DNA from: an uncultured Clostridia bacterium
GTDB lineage: Bacteria; Bacillota; Clostridia; Oscillospirales; CAG-272
Length of the DNA stretch: 48,289 bases
Direction of reading: 5' to 3'
Assembly: GCA_947628165.1 (NCBI GenBank)
Contig: CANQYV010000001.1
Coordinates: forward strand, 76,314 to 124,602
Below are positions 17,869-27,865 of this stretch, one piece after another. The position numbers and the translations under genes were made by a program. Under the pieces are notes generated by a model that worked only from the letters and a program-made list of their open reading frames with translations, was not told the DNA's origin and searched no databases. How positions within the stretch are numbered: position 1 is the stretch's first letter; every line of letters begins with the position of its first letter.

Positions 17869-19221
17869 GTGGTAACGATAAAAAGCATAGACAGACATTC
17901 GAGAGCCGAACGCGCCGGGCTTTTGCCCGGCGACATACTGCTGTCGATAAACGGGCATGAGATAAACGACGTTCTCGATTACGGCTTTTATCTCACGGAG
18001 CACCGCGTGACGCTTGCCGTCAGGCGCGGCGCGGACGAGCTTTCCTTTAATATAAAAAAAGACACATACGATGATATCGGGCTGAATTTCGAGACCCCGC
18101 TGATGGACAGCAAGCACCGCTGCGAGAACGGGTGCATCTTCTGCTTTATCGATCAGAATCCGCCCGGGATGCGCGAGCAGATTTATTTTAAAGACGACGA
18201 CTCGCGCCTTTCTTTCATACACGGCAACTACATAACGCTGACGAACATGACTCAAAGGGACATCGAGCGCATAACGGAGATGCACATCTCTCCGATAAAC
18301 GTCAGCGTCCACACAACGGATCCGGACCTTCGTGTCAAGATGATGAAAAACAAGCGCGCGGGAGATGTACTTTCGTATATCAACGAGCTTGTGCGCGGAG
18401 GATGCGAGATACACTGTCAGATAGTTCTCTGCCGCGGGATAAACGACGGGGACGCGCTCCGAAAGACGATGACGGATCTGTCATACCTTTACCCCGGTGT
18501 AACGAGCGTCTCTGTAGTTCCTGCTGGGCTTACCGCCCACAGGGAAGGCCTTTATCCGCTGTCGCCGTATACGCCCGAGGAATGCGCCGGGATCGTGCGC
18601 CTTGTCGACGATTTCGGCTCCATGTGCGCCGAAAAATACGGCTGCCGCATTTTTTATGCGGCGGACGAGCTCTATATCAAGGCGGGTCTGCCGCTGCCGG
18701 GCGCCGATTACTACGGTGATTACGATCAGCTTGAAAACGGGGTAGGGCTCATAACGTCCTTCCTTGACGATATAGACGCCGAGCTTGAATTTATAGATAC
18801 ATACGATTTTGACCCCGAAAAGCACCGCTCGGTCTCGATCGCAACAGGTGAGGCTGCGGCGCCGTTTATCACCGAAGCGGTTGAAAAAATACGCCGTTTA
18901 TGCTATAATCTCAACTGCAGGGTATACGCTGTCAAAAACGAGTTTTTCGGCGGCGAGGTGACCGTTGCGGGACTTCTGACGGGCGTCGACGTCGCCAGTC
19001 AGCTTTCCGGAAAGGCGCTTGGGGAAGAGCTCCTTATCCCGCCGTCTATGCTCAGGGCTGAGGGGGATCTGTTTCTATGCGGACACACGCCCGAGTGGCT
19101 CTCGGAGCAGCTCGGCGTTCCGGTGCGCACGGCGGGGAAGACCGCGTCGGAATTTATTTCCGCCGTCATAGGCTGCGGCGACCCCGGTGCATCACATGGA
19201 TCATGCCCCGGCACAGATTAG
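17869..19221 (+). CDS. DUF512 family protein (PDZ-like N-terminus plus radical-SAM-like core)
   Basis: PDZ-like N-terminus (DRHSRAERAGLLPGDILLSINGHEINDVLDYGFY), Cys cluster CENGCIFCFIDQNPPGMR, then PINVSVHTTDPDLRVKMMKN, SVVPAGLT, YAADELYIKAG. Sits upstream of der. GTG start. Confidence 0.88.
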   Translation: MVTIKSIDRHSRAERAGLLPGDILLSINGHEINDVLDYGFYLTEHRVTLAVRRGADELSFNIKKDTYDDIGLNFETPLMDSKHRCENGCIFCFIDQNPPGMREQIYFKDDDSRLSFIHGNYITLTNMTQRDIERITEMHISPINVSVHTTDPDLRVKMMKNKRAGDVLSYINELVRGGCEIHCQIVLCRGINDGDALRKTMTDLSYLYPGVTSVSVVPAGLTAHREGLYPLSPYTPEECAGIVRLVDDFGSMCAEKYGCRIFYAADELYIKAGLPLPGADYYGDYDQLENGVGLITSFLDDIDAELEFIDTYDFDPEKHRSVSIATGEAAAPFITEAVEKIRRLCYNLNCRVYAVKNEFFGGEVTVAGLLTGVDVASQLSGKALGEELLIPPSMLRAEGDLFLCGHTPEWLSEQLGVPVRTAGKTASEFISAVIGCGDPGASHGSCPGTD

Positions 19222-19247
19222 TCTTTTGTCGGTGAAAGGAATAAAAA

Positions 19248-20177
19248 ATGGCACAAAAGATCAGAAACAAAAAAAAGGCGGCTGACGCCGAAAAGAATAC
19301 TCTCATCGTCTGCGGCATTGTGGCATTCGCCGTCGTCGTGATACTCATCGCCTCGATCTTTGCTTTCGGCAAGGGGGGCGGAAAGGACAGCGGCACATCA
19401 AACGCCGGTGAAAGCGGCGATATGTCCGCAAATGCCGAAGGCACCTCGGGCGGTGACGCCGCGACGGATCCCGAGACGGAAGATCTGCCCGTAATTTCAG
19501 GCGCTGACGCGCCCGCGACGGACGCCGAGAGCATGGGAAACGAAACGGAGGATGCTTCAAACGAGGTGACCGTTTCGGTTGAACGCACATCAGACAAAAG
19601 CGGCACATCCGAGGTCGTAATGCTGTATCCGCTCATAAAAAGCGACGGCGGGCGCGGATACGATATGGCCTCGATCAATTCGCTTATAACGGAATATATG
19701 AACGGTCACCGCGACTCAATGTGCGCGGGAGTTGAGGGCGAGGAATACGAATACATCATCGAGAACACGAACCTGACATATGTGAGCGACACGTTCTTTT
19801 CCGCCGTCGTATCGGGTCATTTCTATGCCGGCGACGACGCGCATCCGACCGTTTTCGCATACGGCATAAACTGCGATCTTGCGGGCGGGAGGCTCCTTGA
19901 GCCGTCCGACATGATACTTGATTTTGAAAAGGTGCGCTCCGCGTTCACGGGAGGAAAGTTCAAGCTGACATACGGCGAGGACGGGCTCATGGACGAGACG
20001 AACTACGAGGATATGATCACGAGATATATGCCGGATTACGACATTTATCCGGAAGTTTACTATACGAAGGACGGCTTCGGTATGTCTATCGAACTCGTAT
20101 ACACGCTCGGAGGCTACGCGCTGTTCGAGATACCGCTCTCGGCCTTAGGGTCAGCCGTATACGTTCCGGGAAAATAA
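19248..20177 (+). CDS. Membrane-anchored extracytoplasmic protein, DUF3298/RsiV-like C-terminal domain
   Basis: One N-terminal TM (TLIVCGIVAFAVVVILIASIFAF), low-complexity linker, then YPLIKSDGGRGYDMASINSLITEYM ... NLTYVSDTFFSAVVSGHFYAGDDAHPTVFAYGINCDLAGGRLLEPSDM. Confidence 0.65.
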   Translation: MAQKIRNKKKAADAEKNTLIVCGIVAFAVVVILIASIFAFGKGGGKDSGTSNAGESGDMSANAEGTSGGDAATDPETEDLPVISGADAPATDAESMGNETEDASNEVTVSVERTSDKSGTSEVVMLYPLIKSDGGRGYDMASINSLITEYMNGHRDSMCAGVEGEEYEYIIENTNLTYVSDTFFSAVVSGHFYAGDDAHPTVFAYGINCDLAGGRLLEPSDMILDFEKVRSAFTGGKFKLTYGEDGLMDETNYEDMITRYMPDYDIYPEVYYTKDGFGMSIELVYTLGGYALFEIPLSALGSAVYVPGK

Positions 20178-20191
20178 AATAAGGGGGAATT

Positions 20192-21532
20192 ATGTCAAGA
20201 CCTATAATCGCGATAGTCGGCAGACCTAACGTCGGCAAAAGCACGCTTTTCAATAAGCTCATCGGCGAGCGGCGCGCTATAGTGGAGGATACGCCGGGCG
20301 TTACGCGCGACAGGATATACGGGACCGCGGAATGGCGCGGACGCGAGCTTTTCATAGTTGACACGGGCGGCATCGAGCCGAGAACGGACGACGTTATTCT
20401 CTCGAAAATGCGCGAGCAGGCGCAGATCGCGATAGACACCGCCGACGTCATAATATTCATGTGCGACATAAGGACAGGCCTTGTCGCCGACGACCGTGAC
20501 ATAGCAAATATGCTCCGCCGCTCGGGAAAGCCCGTCGTCGTATGCGTGAACAAGGCGGACAGGATAGGGGATGTCGAGGAGCAGTACTACGAATTTTTCG
20601 AGCTGGGATTTGACAGGGAGCCTATCGCCGTTTCCTCCCTCCACGGCAGCGGTTCGGGCGACCTGCTCGACGCCGTTATAGAATGCCTGCCGGAGCAGAC
20701 GGACGAAGACGAGGATGACGATGTGATAAACGTCGCCGTCATAGGCAAGCCGAACGCGGGAAAATCCTCGCTTATAAACAGGATAATGGGCGAGGAGCGC
20801 CTTATCGTTTCCGATATAGCGGGCACGACGCGCGACGCCGTCGACTCTGTCGTCGAAAACGAATACGGGCACTTCAATTTCATAGATACCGCCGGCATAC
20901 GCCGCAAGAGCCGCGTCAATGACAGGATCGAAAAATACAGCGTCCTGCGCGCCCAGATGGCGGTGGAACGCGCCGACGTCTGCGTTTTGCTCATAGACGG
21001 GACCGATGGCATAACGGAGCAGGATGAAAAGATCGCCGGTATCGCCCATGAGGCGGGAAAGGCGTGCATTATCGCCGTCAACAAGTGGGACGCCGTCGAA
21101 AAGGATAACGATTCGGTCAAAAAGTTTAAAAATGATATAAGGACCGCGCTCTCTTACATGACATACGCGCCGATACACTTTATTTCCGCAAAGACGGGGC
21201 AGCGCGTCACGGGCCTTTTTGAGGAAATAAACAGCGTTTACGCGAACGCGAACACAAGAATTACGACGGGTATGCTCAATGACCTGCTCTCCGAGATCAC
21301 GATGAGGGTCCAGCCCCCGTCCGACAAGGGCAGACGGCTCAAGATATACTATATGACACAGGCGAGCACGGCGCCGCCGACGTTCGTCATATTCTGCAAT
21401 CGCGCGGAGCTGTTCCATTTCTCGTATCAGAGATATATCGAAAACAATCTTCGCGAGACCTTCGGCTTCGCGGGCACGCCGATAAGGATAATCATAAGGG
21501 CGCGCGGCGACAGCGGAGGAGACAAGGACTGA
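20192..21532 (+). CDS. der: Ribosome-associated GTPase Der (EngA), two G domains
   Basis: Two P-loops GRPNVGKSTLFNKLIG and GKPNAGKSSLINRIMG; DTPGVTRDRIYG; DIAGTTRDAVDS; NKWD; KH-like C-terminus. Confidence 0.97.
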   Translation: MSRPIIAIVGRPNVGKSTLFNKLIGERRAIVEDTPGVTRDRIYGTAEWRGRELFIVDTGGIEPRTDDVILSKMREQAQIAIDTADVIIFMCDIRTGLVADDRDIANMLRRSGKPVVVCVNKADRIGDVEEQYYEFFELGFDREPIAVSSLHGSGSGDLLDAVIECLPEQTDEDEDDDVINVAVIGKPNAGKSSLINRIMGEERLIVSDIAGTTRDAVDSVVENEYGHFNFIDTAGIRRKSRVNDRIEKYSVLRAQMAVERADVCVLLIDGTDGITEQDEKIAGIAHEAGKACIIAVNKWDAVEKDNDSVKKFKNDIRTALSYMTYAPIHFISAKTGQRVTGLFEEINSVYANANTRITTGMLNDLLSEITMRVQPPSDKGRRLKIYYMTQASTAPPTFVIFCNRAELFHFSYQRYIENNLRETFGFAGTPIRIIIRARGDSGGDKD

Positions 21533-21569
21533 AACTGCACCGCTTTTTGACAGGAGGCATAGTCAGAAT

Positions 21570-22379
21570 ATGACATTCTGGGATGTTGTAAATCAGGGCT
21601 TCATCGGGTACTACCTGATAGGCGGGACGGACGAGAGGACCGGCATCGCTCTCATAATTTTGAGCTTTATCCTCTGCATCGCGTCGGGATATCTTCTCGG
21701 CAGCATAAACTCGGCGATAATCATTTCCAAGATGCGCTACGGAGGCGACATCCGCTCAAGCGGCAGCGGAAACGCCGGTACAACAAACGTTCTTAGAACA
21801 TACGGCAAGGCTCCGGCGGCAATGACGCTCGGCGGAGACGCGCTGAAAACGCTGCTCGCGTATATAGCGGGGACGCTCGTTTTCGGAATACGCGGGGCGT
21901 ATCTCTCGTGCTTTATGTGTGTGCTCGGACACGTTTTCCCGATCTTTTACCGTTTTCGCGGCGGAAAGGGCATTGTATGCGCGGCGGTGATGATACTGCT
22001 TTTGAATCCGCCCGCGTTCCTCATTCTCCTTGTTATTTTCATAATCGTCCTTGTCAGCTTCAAATATGTGTCGCTCGCGTCGATAATGGTCGCGATGCTG
22101 TATCCCATCGTGCACACATGGACGCTCACGATGGGAAAATTCATGATATCGCGCCTTTGGCTCGGTTCGACCGCGTTTGCGGTCTTGACCGCTGTGCTCG
22201 TTTTGTGGCGGCATTATCCGAATATGAAGCGCCTTTGGGACAGGACTGAGTCAAAGATAGACTTAAAGGGGCTCATCTCGAAGAGCAAAAAAGACGCTGC
22301 GACAGAAAAGTCCGATAAGACAAAAGAAACGGAAAACGCGGAGAAAGCGCGCTCGGATAAAAGCGGGGACGAAAAATGA
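21570..22379 (+). CDS. plsY: Glycerol-3-phosphate acyltransferase PlsY
   Basis: GYLLGSINSAIIISK, DIRSSGSGNAGTTNVLRTYGK, GHVFPIFYRFRGGKGI, SLASI. Confidence 0.93.
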   Translation: MTFWDVVNQGFIGYYLIGGTDERTGIALIILSFILCIASGYLLGSINSAIIISKMRYGGDIRSSGSGNAGTTNVLRTYGKAPAAMTLGGDALKTLLAYIAGTLVFGIRGAYLSCFMCVLGHVFPIFYRFRGGKGIVCAAVMILLLNPPAFLILLVIFIIVLVSFKYVSLASIMVAMLYPIVHTWTLTMGKFMISRLWLGSTAFAVLTAVLVLWRHYPNMKRLWDRTESKIDLKGLISKSKKDAATEKSDKTKETENAEKARSDKSGDEK

Positions 22380-23606
22380 CCGAAGAAAAAAGCGCCGAAG
22401 GAACCTCCGATGCCGTTCGAGCATTCGTGTCCCTCGCGGTAAAGGCAGCCTCTGCCGGGGCTTTGAAAAAGCTGACTTTTTCACGTCCCAAGCCGGGGAC
22501 AGAAGCTTTTAAGACCGCGACGTCCGAATACCGCTTGGCATCGGGCGAGCTTATGATAAAGCTCGAATATCTCCTTGACGACGGCAAAAATATAAGGAAA
22601 AACGTCCCGCTTGAAGATGCCGAAAAGATCATAACGGAGCTTTCGTCGTCGTACAAGCAGGGCAACCTCATACTTGACGGCGCGGAGGCGCAGTATCTGA
22701 CGTCGAAAAAGGGAAAAACGACGCTCAGCGGCATAAGACGCGCGGAGCTCGCTCTCGAAAACGAATCAGTGCGCGAGCTCGGAGGCGCCGACAGAGAAAA
22801 GAACTATTTCTGGCACGGTGGAGAGGGCTGGCTCATCGCGCTCGGAATAAGCGACAAAAACGGACGCGTGCATGACAAGCGGCAGTCGAAGTTCCGCCAG
22901 ATAAACAGATTTACCGAGCTTCTCGACGACGTGTACGGCGAGCTGCCCGAGACTGGCACGCTGAATGTGTGCGACCTCTGCTGCGGCAAAAGCTATCTCA
23001 GCTTTGGCGGTATACGAATATCTCACAAAGATAAGAAAACGGGACGTCGTCATGCTCTGCGTCGACAGAAAGCGCGACGTCATGGAATTCTGCAAGGGCG
23101 TCTCGGAGCAGATCGGGGCGGAAGGGCTTATATTCAAAGCCGCCGACATCGCCGACAACGATGTGTATGACACAGCTTTCGGAGAAAACGCACGCACCGA
23201 CCTTGTCGTTTCGCTTCACGCCTGCGACACGGCGACGGACCTTGTGCTCCGCCGCGCCGTTACGATGGGGGCGCGCGTCATTTTGTCTACTCCGTGCTGT
23301 CACCATGAGCTCAACGGAAAGATCAAGTGCCGGGAGCTTTCATTTCTGACGTCTCATTCGATGCTCTCCCGCAAGCTGACGGACGCCGTGACTGACGGAC
23401 TTCGCGTTATGATGCTTGAGGCGGAAGGGTACAGGACCTCGACGGTGGAGCTGATAGATCCCGACGAAACGCCTAAAAACCTTATGATACGCGCGGTAAA
23501 GCGCCGCCGGTTCGGCGAGGCGGAAAGGTCCGGGAAGACGGCGGAATATAATGACGCCATTGCCTTTTTAGGTCTTGACGGCTCATATTACGACATATAC
23601 AAATAA
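22376..23606 (+). pseudogene. Class I SAM-dependent methyltransferase interrupted by a +1 frameshift near 23006
   Basis: ORF 22376..23170 matches the N-terminal part up to CDLCCGKSYLSF; the family-typical continuation AVYEYLTKIRKRDVVMLCVDRKRDVMEFC is in the next frame (ORF 22965..23606). Removing one G from TTTGGCGGTATAC (23003-23015) restores LSFAVYEYLT. Confidence 0.85.
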
Positions 23607-23648
23607 AAAACCGTGCCGGTTCGAGATTTGAAACCGGCACGGTTTAAA
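23605..23648. terminator. Terminator hairpin between convergent genes (best T-tract on minus strand)
   Basis: CCGTGCCGGTT / AACCGGCACGG stem (23611-23642); TTTTTTATTT on the minus strand. Confidence 0.85.
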
Positions 23649-23654
23649 TTATGT

Positions 23655-24707
23655 TCAGAGATTTTTATCAAGCCAGGCTTTTCTCATCTCGGCGGCGATG
23701 CCTCTTACCGAGTGGCGGCTGCTGCCTTTGCCGATATAAAATTCGGGCATACGCTCCGCTGAAAGACCGTATTTTTCGGAAAGCGTCCGCTGCACGCGGT
23801 TGATAAAATAATCGGGAACGCGCAGGCTCGGGCATTCGACGACAACGGCGTCGGGACCGAGAAATGAGATTATGTTATAAAGCGCATGGGCAAGCTCGTC
23901 GCCCTTTGCGTTGTCGTTCGTGCAGAGGCTGATTCTTTCTCCGAGCGTTCCGGTTCCGACCGTCAGCATGCTGCCTATATCGACGCCTCCGCGCGCCCCG
24001 TCGACAAACGCGCCGTTGCACAGGACGGAGCCGTTTATTCCTTCGCCGATAAAAAGGCTGACTATCGTCTTTGAGTCTTCATGGTCATATGCATACGAAA
24101 GCGCCGAGGCGTCACTGTTTTTCATTATTATGCCGACAGACGTCCCGAGCGTGTCCTCTATCTGCTCGCGCAGCTTCAGAGTGCCGAACTCCGCTATCCT
24201 TGTGCCTGTGACGGTATCGAGACCTGCGTCATAATTTCCCGGAACGACAACGCCTAAGCCGTACAGTGGGGAGGCGGCGGAGGCAGAGAAAATCGAGGTC
24301 TGCGCGCGCTTTAAGAATGTGTGAAGATTTTCTCCGTAATAAAATTCGCGGTTGTATGTATACGAGGTCATGTCCTGCGTCTCAAGCGCGAAATTAACGA
24401 TGTGAAGGCAGAAATTCCGCTCCGAAATGTCAAGCACGACGGAGTAGATGTCACGGCGCAGAGACAGAAGTCCCGGGCGGCGTCCCGCAGATTGCCGGAA
24501 CCCTTCTTTCTCTTCCAAAAACAAGCCCGCCTGCTTGAACGCGTCCGCGACCTTGCCGACCGTCATAAGCGAAAGGCCCGTATCCTCGGCAATGTCCGCA
24601 CGGCTGGCGGCGCCGCGGCGGGCGACCGCGTCAAAAACACCGACGATATTTGCGCGTTTTACTCCTTGAAGCTCAAATCCTTCCATTTCTTCGCCTGCTT
24701 TCGGCAT
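23655..24707 (-). CDS. ROK-family-like transcriptional regulator (HTH plus ROK domain)
   Basis: N-terminal MarR/NagC-like HTH (VKRANIVGVFDAVARRGAASRADIAEDTGLSLMTVGKVADAFKQAGLF), then SAGRRPGLLSL, GLGVVVPGNYD, NDASA-like segment, GEGINGSVLCNGAFVDGARGGVDIGSM. Confidence 0.82.
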   Translation of the reverse strand: MPKAGEEMEGFELQGVKRANIVGVFDAVARRGAASRADIAEDTGLSLMTVGKVADAFKQAGLFLEEKEGFRQSAGRRPGLLSLRRDIYSVVLDISERNFCLHIVNFALETQDMTSYTYNREFYYGENLHTFLKRAQTSIFSASAASPLYGLGVVVPGNYDAGLDTVTGTRIAEFGTLKLREQIEDTLGTSVGIIMKNSDASALSYAYDHEDSKTIVSLFIGEGINGSVLCNGAFVDGARGGVDIGSMLTVGTGTLGERISLCTNDNAKGDELAHALYNIISFLGPDAVVVECPSLRVPDYFINRVQRTLSEKYGLSAERMPEFYIGKGSSRHSVRGIAAEMRKAWLDKNL

Positions 24708-24955
24708 GAAACAGTTGCTATATTATATATTTTAAACTCCGTTTTATAAAATGTCAAGTGAAATGATATAAATTTAATAAGGAGTAAAACAATTTTTTGT
24801 TTAAATCGACATCAATATTCATGTTTTAAAGCATCAATGAGGCAATTGCTTAAAAAATATTCCTTTTGATTTGCGCCTTATCCGCGCCGCATCTGCCGCG
24901 CCGCTCCGAAAAATAAATAAAAAAGTGTCGTAACGCTTGAAAAGAGCACTCCGCC

Positions 24956-25504
24956 GTGATAAAATATACTGAAAATATGAGGGGAGGCCGCGCATTGCTC
25001 GATAAATACGTTAAGCCCGATTTTTTTCTCGACAGCTTCCGCGAGGTGACGCCCGAGTTCTGCCGTGAGAACGGCATCACGGCGCTCATCTGCGATATCG
25101 ACAATACACTTGTGACGTATGACGACCCTGAGCCGACAGATGAGGTCACGGCATGGTACGGAAAGCTCCGTGCTGTGGGTGTGAAGCTCTCGTTCGTTTC
25201 AAATAACGAAGTCGAGCGCGTCCTGCGCTTCGCCGAGCCGCTCGGCGTTCCCGCGTTCCCCAAAAGCGGAAAGCCGTCAAAGCGCGGCGTGCTTATGGCG
25301 ATGAACGCGATGGGGAGCGGGAAAGACGAAACCGTTTTTCTCGGAGATCAGCTTCTGACCGACGTCATGTCGGCGAAAAGAGCGGGCATCCGCGCCGCCG
25401 TCGTGCCGCCGATAAAGGATAAAACGACGCTTTTCTTCCGCGCAAAGCGCGCGATCGAGCGTCCGTTCATGAACAAATACAAAAAAGAGAGGGAAATATT
25501 ATGA
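24956..25504 (+). CDS. YqeG family HAD IIIA-type phosphatase
   Basis: KPDFFLDSFREVTPEFCRENGITALICDIDNTLVTYDDPEP, SFVSNN, AFPKSGKPSKRG, VFLGDQLLTDVMSAKRAG. True start may be the ATG at ~24977. Confidence 0.9.
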   Translation: MIKYTENMRGGRALLDKYVKPDFFLDSFREVTPEFCRENGITALICDIDNTLVTYDDPEPTDEVTAWYGKLRAVGVKLSFVSNNEVERVLRFAEPLGVPAFPKSGKPSKRGVLMAMNAMGSGKDETVFLGDQLLTDVMSAKRAGIRAAVVPPIKDKTTLFFRAKRAIERPFMNKYKKEREIL

Positions 25505-26574
25505 CAAGACTTGACCGTGCAAAAGAAAAGCTTTCAAAAACAGAGCTTGACGCGCTCTATATCTCCTCCGAGATAAATCAGCGGTATGTGACCGATTTTT
25601 CATTTACGGACGGCTCCGTGCTTATCACGCGGGAAAAGTCGTATGTAATAACGGACTTCCGCTATCTCGAGGCGGCAAAGTCTCACGTCGTCGGTGATTA
25701 CGAGATAGTGACGCCCGACAGACGCAAGGGCGATTATCTTGCCGAGCTGTGCCGCAAAAACGGCGTGAAAACGCTCGGCTTTGAAGAAAAGTCACTCTCT
25801 TATGCCGGGTACCGCTCGCTTTCAGAAAAGCTACCGGGTATAACGCTCGTCGGCGTCGGAGGCTTCGTCGAGGAGCTGAGGCTTTATAAGGAGCCCGAAG
25901 AGGTCGAGAGCATCATCGCGGCGCAGAGGATCGCGGAGCGTGCGTTTTCGGAGCTTCTGCCCGATATAAAGCGCGGCATGTTCGAGTCAGAGGCAGCGCT
26001 TGAGCTCGAGTACAGGATGAGAAAGCTCGGCGCCGAGGACAAGAGCTTCGATACGATAGCCGTATCCGGTTCGTTTTCTGCTCTGCCTCACGGCGTCCCG
26101 CGCAATCGGCCTATTGAGGACGGCTTTTTCACGTTTGACTTCGGAGCCGTCGTCAACGGATATCATTCGGATATGACGCGCACCGTCGTCGTCGGCAAGG
26201 CGGACGACGAGATGAAGCGCCTCTACAATACCGTTCTTGAAGCGCAGCTTGCAGCCGAGGCCGTAATAACCGAAGGGTACCGTAACTTTGAGGCCGACAA
26301 GACGGCGCGTGACATTATCGAGGGTGCGGGATATCACGGCTGTTTCGGTCACAGCCTCGGCCACGGCGTCGGGCTTGAGATACACGAGGAACCGAGGCTT
26401 TCACAGGGCTCAGGCGACACGGTACTCAAGGCAGGGCAGATAGTGACGGTCGAGCCCGGGATATATATAGAAGGGAAGTACGGCTGCCGCATCGAGGATA
26501 TGATGCTCATCACAGAGGGCGGCGCCGAGGTCCTTACAGACTGCCCGAAGGAGCTTATCGAGCTTGATATATGA
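25501..26574 (+). CDS. M24 family Xaa-Pro aminopeptidase
   Basis: Creatinase-like N-domain plus SFDTIAVSGSFSALPHG, FFTFDFGAVVNGYHSDMTRTVVVG, GHSLGHGVGLEIHEEPRLS, VTVEPGIYIEGKYGCRIEDMMLIT. Confidence 0.96.
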   Translation: MTRLDRAKEKLSKTELDALYISSEINQRYVTDFSFTDGSVLITREKSYVITDFRYLEAAKSHVVGDYEIVTPDRRKGDYLAELCRKNGVKTLGFEEKSLSYAGYRSLSEKLPGITLVGVGGFVEELRLYKEPEEVESIIAAQRIAERAFSELLPDIKRGMFESEAALELEYRMRKLGAEDKSFDTIAVSGSFSALPHGVPRNRPIEDGFFTFDFGAVVNGYHSDMTRTVVVGKADDEMKRLYNTVLEAQLAAEAVITEGYRNFEADKTARDIIEGAGYHGCFGHSLGHGVGLEIHEEPRLSQGSGDTVLKAGQIVTVEPGIYIEGKYGCRIEDMMLITEGGAEVLTDCPKELIELDI

Positions 26575-26644
26575 TTTTTCGCATCGGCGAAAAAGAAGAT
26601 TGCGGAAAAAAGTGCGCCCCCGAGGTTTTTGACGCGAAAAACTA

Positions 26645-26673
26645 TTGCAAAAACGGGGATTTCGTATTATAAT
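26645..26673 (+). promoter_or_regulatory. Sigma-A type promoter upstream of efp
   Basis: TTGCAA (26645-26650), 17-bp spacer, TATAAT (26668-26673). Confidence 0.65.
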
Positions 26674-26708
26674 TAAACAGTTAGGACAAATCGAAAGGAT
26701 TTTTAATC

Positions 26709-27269
26709 ATGGTAACAGCAGGCGATTTCAGAAACGGCATAACGTTTGACGACGGCGGCGTCGTCCTTCAGGTCATCGAATTCCAGCACGTCAAGCCCGG
26801 CAAAGGCGCGGCTTTCGTCCGCACCAAGCTCCGCAACGTCATGACGGGCGCCGTTATCGAGCGCACGTTCAGCCCTACGGACAAATTCCCGGATGCAAGG
26901 ATCGACCGCAAGGAGATGGAGTATCTCTACAACGACGGCGACCTCTACTACTTCATGGACACCGAAACATACGAGCAGGAGCCCATCAACGCGTCTCTGC
27001 TCCCCGATTCCTTCAAGTTCGTGAAGGAAAACGACAAGTGCAAGCTCGTTTCCTATAACGGCAAGGTCTTTGCGGTCGAGCCCCCGATGTTTGTCACGCT
27101 CGAGGTCACCGACACCGAGCCCGGCGTCAGAGGAGACACGGCAACAAGCGCGAAGAAGACCTGCACGCTCGAGACGGGCGCCGTTATAAACGTTCCGCTC
27201 TTCATCAACACGGGCGACGTTCTCCGCATAGACACGAGAACAGGCGAGTACATCGAACGCGCGAAGTAA
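26709..27269 (+). CDS. efp: Translation elongation factor P
   Basis: [54 protein letters not shown] ... [27 protein letters not shown]-type C-terminus. Confidence 0.98.
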   Translation: MVTAGDFRNGITFDDGGVVLQVIEFQHVKPGKGAAFVRTKLRNVMTGAVIERTFSPTDKFPDARIDRKEMEYLYNDGDLYYFMDTETYEQEPINASLLPDSFKFVKENDKCKLVSYNGKVFAVEPPMFVTLEVTDTEPGVRGDTATSAKKTCTLETGAVINVPLFINTGDVLRIDTRTGEYIERAK

Positions 27270-27321
27270 TAAATCGGCGTAAAACCACGTTTAGTATCAC
27301 ACGCGAAAGGAACCCGCAAAA

Positions 27322-27771
27322 ATGACAATTCTTGAAAGATGTGCATATCTTAAAGGCCTCGCAGAGGGTCTTGACCTCCATTCAGACAAGCCGGAGACGA
27401 AGCTCCTTTTAGCCATGCTCGACGCGATCAACGCGATAGCGGAGGAGGTGCAGTCCAACACAGACAACATAGGCGAGCTTTCCGAATACGCGGAAGAGCT
27501 CGATCATGACCTCGGCGATGTCGAGTCGTATGTCTTTGAGTGCGACGACGATGACGATGATTGTTGCTGTGATGACGACGATGACGACTGGGATTGCGAC
27601 GACTGCGATATGGAAGACTGCGACGGCTGCGACTGCTGTGACGACGGCGATGAAGACTATTACGAGGCGGAATGCCCGCATTGCGGCGAGACCGTCTGCT
27701 TTGACTCGGACATAGACCCCGAGGATATGGTCTGCCCGGCGTGCAACAAGAAGTTCTCGGATGCAGACTGA
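27322..27771 (+). CDS. CD1247 N-terminal-domain-like protein with Asp/Cys-rich tract and C-terminal zinc ribbon
   Basis: MTILERCAYLKGLAEGLDLHSDKPETKLLLAMLDAINAIAEEV ... DDDDDDCCCDDDDDDWDCDDCDMEDCDGCDCCDDGDEDYYEAECPHCGETVCFDSDIDPEDMVCPACNKKF. Confidence 0.78.
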   Translation: MTILERCAYLKGLAEGLDLHSDKPETKLLLAMLDAINAIAEEVQSNTDNIGELSEYAEELDHDLGDVESYVFECDDDDDDCCCDDDDDDWDCDDCDMEDCDGCDCCDDGDEDYYEAECPHCGETVCFDSDIDPEDMVCPACNKKFSDAD

Positions 27772-27865
27772 ACGGAATAATGATTTTGGGGGAGAGCAGC
27801 GATGCTCTCCCTTTTTTCGTATTGCATAACGTCTCGTCATGTGATAAAATAAATAAAAAAGGGCG

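Noticed and set aside
20195-21418. 407-aa minus-strand ORF fully antisense to der
   Set aside because: Arg/Val/Tyr-rich translation with no recognisable motifs. It mirrors der codon usage in a GC-rich genome, and der is unambiguous on the other strand.
24708-24955. Partial dyads in the AT-rich intergenic region upstream of the ROK regulator
   Set aside because: Short imperfect matches (e.g. AAACTCCGTTTTA versus AAGGAGTAAAAC) expected in AT-rich DNA. Not strong enough to call an operator.
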